Assembly (NCBI GenBank): GCA_046296415.1
Contig: JBKBLN010000002.1
Span: forward strand, 372,001 to 436,000
Source of the DNA: CAYNRA01 sp046296415
Lineage (GTDB): Bacteria; Bacteroidota; Bacteroidia; Cytophagales; Spirosomataceae
Reading direction: 5' to 3'
Length of the DNA: 64,000 nt
In this document: piece by piece, positions 61,101-64,000 of the stretch
Numbering within the stretch: the first letter of the stretch is position 1
Layout: every line of letters begins with the position of its first letter
Made by a program: the position numbers and the translations under genes
The notes under the pieces: generated by a model
What the model saw: only the letters and a program-made list of their open reading frames with translations
The model's database searches: none
Told to the model about the DNA's origin: nothing

Positions 61101-64000
61101 ACTGGCTCAGGACCTGGACAAGGCTTAAATACTTCCGCATAGAAAGCATTGATCGTAAAAACAACGGTTATACCGGCGTTAACAGTTAAGCGAATCCGAT
61201 TAAAACTTTTGGTGGTGATAAAACCAACTCGCCGCCTTCCCCCATTGTCAAGCAAAGTGGAGAGCAAACTGGAAAACGTTTGAGACTCTTGTTCCGTGTT
61301 ATCCAGGTAGGTAGTAATTCGAACAGACGCTCCCAAGGAAACTAGATCTAAATCGTTGATCACCATTCCGGCGTAATATCCGGCAGGAAAGGCATTGGCA
61401 CCCGAGGCGTTTAAATCTCGGGCCTCAATCCAGGAAGATCCAAGAAGAATGGCCGACCAGGAGGCCGAATTGGTAATATCCGAATCGATCAATCGACCTT
61501 TATTGTTCCAATCGTCACCACCTAAAAATCCTGTCGAATTCGAAACGGATAAATTGGTGTACAAAGATGGGGCCAAGGGTGTATAGTCATTACACGGTGT
61601 ACTGGAATTTCCACCGCCTGTGGAAGATGTCACTCGAATCGTGATATCAGCCTCTGAACAGTTGGTTGGATTGGCGGCTTCACAGATACGATACCTCGGC
61701 ACAAAAATCCCGACGGGAGATCCTGATGGGACCTGAACAGTACCTGAGGAATTAATGGTTAATCCAGTAACACCTCCGGTTGAAATCAACGTAATAATGA
61801 CTTTATCACTTGTAAAAGGTGCATTATTCAAAAGGTCATTAGTCAATACATTCCCTGGGCTTCCTCCCGTGACATTATTGATTCCGGTCGCTTGGAAATC
61901 ATCATTCACCGCCAAAATCGGGGTTAAAGATAGATTAATGGAGATACTGGCCTGATTACTTAAAGCCCCTCCATTATCCCGAACGGTATAATTGATCACA
62001 TTCGGATTTGTGGCCAATCCACTAACAGGCGTAAAGGTCACGGCTCCTGATGTAGTATTCACGGTCCAGGTGCCTTGTCCGGTTACGGTAAACCCTGTAA
62101 TATCCCCTTGCGCGTCCGTTACGATGGAGGTCGCCCCCCCCGGAGCCACTAGACTTACACGCGCCGGGTTGATAGTACCGGGAGACACATCGGTGTCATT
62201 TGACGTAACAGGAATCGTGATCACTTGGCCAAAGAAGCCATTAACAATGTCATTCACGGCCGTTGGTGTTTGCTGAATTCCGAAATTCAAATTGGCTAGG
62301 GCCGTTGTCCCTGTGGTCAGACTAATCAACCCATTCACTGTTCCATCGTCAGTGTTGTTGGCTCCCTCACCGGTGGTGATCCAACCAGTCGGAATCTGGT
62401 TAGTCAATGTACTGGAGGAAGCGCCCAACGTAAGATTCTGGGTGCTGATCCGAAGCGTGTAGACAGTACTTGGACTTGCATTAACCGTGTAGGTTCCGTT
62501 CGAAGCCACAGTGGCTTTACCCACAATAATATTCCCCGAAGTAACCACATAAACAAAAAGCCCTCCGGCATTGGTGCCCGTTTCGGTGCCATCCAAAATG
62601 GTGGCAGAATTATTGACATCGTTGACCACTGTGCCACTTATCGCGATGGTCGGATAGGTAATTGTGATGGTGGCTTGATTACTAATTTTGGCTGAATTAT
62701 CCCGAACGGTATAACTAACGACCGTTGGATTACCGAAATAGCCGGCCGCAGGCGTAAACGTTACGAATCCGGTTGTCGCATTGACCATCCAAGTACCTTC
62801 GCCCGACACGGTAAATCCAGTCACATCGCCAGCTGCATCGGTTGTAACTCCTGTCGCACCTGCGGGTGCAATTAAGCTCACCCGAGTAGGATCAATCGTA
62901 CCTGGGGCCAGGTCAGTATCGTTGGCGGTTACATTGACAGCCGTGGCCTGCCCCAAAGATCCGGTAGCGGCATCGTTTACGGCAGTTGGATTCATGTCAA
63001 TGGTTAAATTACAAGATCCTGGACGATCGGCGGTACGCAACAATGCATTTAACAACAAACGTTGCCCATTCACCTGGCCGATGCCCGTTCCATCGTATTT
63101 ATGACCCGCTAAATAATGTACAAATCCACCACCTGCGGTAACGGCAGTGGACAACCGACCTACATAGGCTTTGTAATTTAAGCCATCTTGGGAGTCGTAG
63201 GCCACACGCAAACCGGGATTCGTTGTAAACTTAAAGGATTCTACCGAACCGCCCTCATCATCCAAGGTACTTTGAAATTGTGCAAAAGGCTCCGCAAAGT
63301 TTTGGTAGATGATGGAACCTCCTATACCCGGTTTACTGGAATAGGTAGCTAGTAAAGACCCATTGGATACATTAGCATACGCCTCAACGCCTTCGCACTG
63401 AGCTAGGAAATTACCTCCATTATTGACGAAATTTCGAACATTATTTACAATCGTAGTGGAAATGGATCCCGGCGATACGTGAGGCTCACTCGCAAAGGTG
63501 TAACAAACGGCTGAATTTAAGTTCGCAGCTACTTCCACCTTATAATGGGTATTAACAACCAAACCGGCGGCGTCATAAATATTGGTATGAATATCAGCAT
63601 TGCCACCATTATTGAGAGCTGCGGCAAATGGTTTGTGAACCAGATTAGCATAAACGGGTACCGTAGCACTTTGGGTCAACTGGTAGACATTAACTTTGGT
63701 ACCCGCTAAATTATTAAATGCTGTAATAACCGTTTGAGCTTGGGTCTCGTAGCCTGGGAAAACGGCTAAAGGACCACTAATGAAATTTCGATTGGCGGAG
63801 GCGGCTGCGGTGGGTGCAATTCGGGTAGCCGTGGCGGAGAAATCGGCTGCATCTTTGGACTTGCTAGGGTCAATAATCCAAATCAAAGGAACCCCTGCAT
63901 GAAGCAACCGAACGGCTAGGCCATACGCCCGAATATTAAAAATGCCGCCGGAACCTTGTAACGTGTTGTCCATGGCGATGACCAAACTTCCACTTGGAAG
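58163..64000 (-). CDS. Giant secreted multidomain repeat protein, 5' end beyond window
   Basis: At least 1945 residues; the frame stays open to the window edge (reading LPSGSLVIAMDNT), so the start lies outside. Order of parts: an N-terminal domain of about 330 residues (LAVRLLHAGVPLIWIIDPSKS; FPGYETQAQTVI); two cadherin/Ig-like repeats around an SdrD B-like segment (GTVVNDVNNSATILDGTETG); a short Ig-type repeat; four copies of a roughly 170-residue repeat (nucleotides about 61610-59545; DFATI...VGVLASGS; YPAGYFAGFDI; VGFITTKSFNRIRL); another Ig-like segment with CPSQTVNLMNL; one repeat of the type seen in the neighbouring gene; and the shared C-terminal module ending FTIREQLP. Probably cell-surface; function unknown. 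Confidence 0.85.
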   Translation of the reverse strand, partial: LPSGSLVIAMDNTLQGSGGIFNIRAYGLAVRLLHAGVPLIWIIDPSKSKDAADFSATATRIAPTAAASANRNFISGPLAVFPGYETQAQTVITAFNNLAGTKVNVYQLTQSATVPVYANLVHKPFAAALNNGGNADIHTNIYDAAGLVVNTHYKVEVAANLNSAVCYTFASEPHVSPGSISTTIVNNVRNFVNNGGNFLAQCEGVEAYANVSNGSLLATYSSKPGIGGSIIYQNFAEPFAQFQSTLDDEGGSVESFKFTTNPGLRVAYDSQDGLNYKAYVGRLSTAVTAGGGFVHYLAGHKYDGTGIGQVNGQRLLLNALLRTADRPGSCNLTIDMNPTAVNDAATGSLGQATAVNVTANDTDLAPGTIDPTRVSLIAPAGATGVTTDAAGDVTGFTVSGEGTWMVNATTGFVTFTPAAGYFGNPTVVSYTVRDNSAKISNQATITITYPTIAISGTVVNDVNNSATILDGTETGTNAGGLFVYVVTSGNIIVGKATVASNGTYTVNASPSTVYTLRISTQNLTLGASSSTLTNQIPTGWITTGEGANNTDDGTVNGLISLTTGTTALANLNFGIQQTPTAVNDIVNGFFGQVITIPVTSNDTDVSPGTINPARVSLVAPGGATSIVTDAQGDITGFTVTGQGTWTVNTTSGAVTFTPVSGLATNPNVINYTVRDNGGALSNQASISINLSLTPILAVNDDFQATGINNVTGGSPGNVLTNDLLNNAPFTSDKVIITLISTGGVTGLTINSSGTVQVPSGSPVGIFVPRYRICEAANPTNCSEADITIRVTSSTGGGNSSTPCNDYTPLAPSLYTNLSVSNSTGFLGGDDWNNKGRLIDSDITNSASWSAILLGSSWIEARDLNASGANAFPAGYYAGMVINDLDLVSLGASVRITTYLDNTEQESQTFSSLLSTLLDNGGRRRVGFITTKSFNRIRLTVNAGITVVFTINAFYAEVFKPCPGPEPVCNVTTALNRTTYAAVIEPSRTGLSGISIGTLANPDRVVNSDPNDFATISLNVGVLASGSISVRNLADTYPAGYFAGFDISSSTLLGLNLLGNVTIQTYLNGTLRQTVSSNNLLLDVPLLSGSSRQTIGFITNQSFNEIRLTLNQPVGVSLGSTQVYNAVVKRFCAGPALDCNTSTSVVSPIYPVVVNANRTGIDGLACVGCSIDNTERVINANSTDFASVVLVAGVGISGSVSIQDPLTDYAAGTFAGFDIENTSLVSADILNGLTIRTYLNGVLRETKSGLNDLISVSTSLLTDDGRRTVGFITTQSFDEVRITLSNTVSVNLGTTRIYKLVLKRFCEVILECNQTYFLKEPTAPVVVNSLRTGIDGVACVACSVQNANQVISASNSDFATITVAAGVLASGSVSVLDGITTYPQGSVAGFTIEDMNNLIQLDLFNSLSICTYNNGVLQECASGSQLIDLALLVNIIGQGPGRFNVGFRTTKAYDEIRISVNSLASVLNVIRVYSAYVDTRGVTAPGFNCCPTEAPVVSIQEIQNSCPSQTVNLMNLVTSTPPLNSTLVWFNGSNPATATLVANPTQLGLSGTYYAFYFNQTAPNNCYSPASTAVTVTIKACIVASDDVVGPVQTDVGGQNLVFVRLNDTVNGGAVDAATTSTTLIGTLPSGIVFNTSTGAVSVNVGVPAGVYMFDYQLCQISLPTNCDTATVTITVVPPPFVKLLPKVYLQGSLYGVTLPDTLMRDDLRVLNRLPLSHPYNYLSPVTSVGIVNASVFAVTGPNAIVDWVFVELRSSTDSTVVVDSRAALVQRDGDIVDIDGISAIQFSTATNAQSYFVAVRHRNHLGVMTATARAMNPAGLVVDFRKAATPTFRFSSSALNQAQVVVQQGRALWAGNAELDRLIIYQGTANDVNPIYTRVITDPLNVFILPTFKARGYYVEDIDMNGEAVFQGTGNDLEFIYQNIISNHPGNGLVLPFFTIREQLP

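Overview
The window looks like a chromosomal segment of a Bacteroidota bacterium, most likely of the Cytophagales/Spirosomataceae type. The evidence is two SusC/SusD outer-membrane nutrient-uptake pairs, a type IX secretion C-terminal sorting domain, a DUF5117-type zinc metalloprotease, an S9 peptidase, giant Ig-like repeat proteins, and several candidate promoters of the Bacteroidota form (TTTG or TTG, about 20 bp, then TAnnTTTG). No rRNA, tRNA, CRISPR array or transposase was seen, so genus and species cannot be named from this window. Two runs of N (858-1412 and 55286-55384) mark assembly gaps, and both sit inside repeats.

Layout. 1-1850 is gene-free and repeat-rich. 1851-6192 holds recQ and a small-gene cluster: DoxX-like, an OhrR-like peroxide regulator, a TRIC/YicG-type membrane protein and an exported RidA-like protein. 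6302-12423 is a tripartite RND efflux operon. It is followed by a TPR sensor histidine kinase, a VIT1/CCC1-type metal transporter and a lipoprotein intradiol dioxygenase (12559-15950). 16356-19457 is a distinctly AT-rich island. It carries a shortened MotB/OmpA-like protein and a coupled pair: a MazG-like nucleotide pyrophosphohydrolase overlapping a GIY-YIG / DUF2075 helicase / S24-peptidase fusion. A HipB/HipA-type toxin-antitoxin pair (20328-21983) and an Lrp-type regulator follow.

24003-33872 is a run of eight same-strand genes with very short gaps or overlaps. In order they are a DUF2064 (TIGR04282-type) enzyme, an ArsS-type radical SAM enzyme, SusC, SusD, a sodium:solute symporter-family protein, a metallophosphoesterase-fold protein with a degenerate metal site, a DUF502 membrane protein and a small exported protein. 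It reads as an uptake-plus-modification operon, possibly for an organoarsenical or a related small molecule; the substrate is inference. 33873-34849 is a tandem array of a family-specific intergenic repeat.

34850-41724 carries a secreted S9 peptidase and, divergently, a second SusC/SusD pair with a codon usage that suggests high expression. 41867-45708 (minus strand) is a five-gene cluster: riboflavin synthase, a PASTA protein, a T9SS cargo protein, a rhodanese and a HIT protein. 45798-49314 (plus) holds DUF1684, a zinc metalloprotease and a CYTH protein. 49299-51653 (minus) is a copper-export pair, a CopZ-like HMA protein and a CopA-like ATPase. Two small unknown genes and a haem-binding lipoprotein-like gene follow. 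The last 10.5 kb is occupied by two giant minus-strand secreted repeat proteins that share the same C-terminal module of about 260 residues; the second runs off the window edge.

The best candidates for something undescribed are the MazG / GIY-YIG-DUF2075-S24 pair in its AT-rich island, the ArsS-SusCD-symporter operon, and the shared C-terminal module of the giant proteins.
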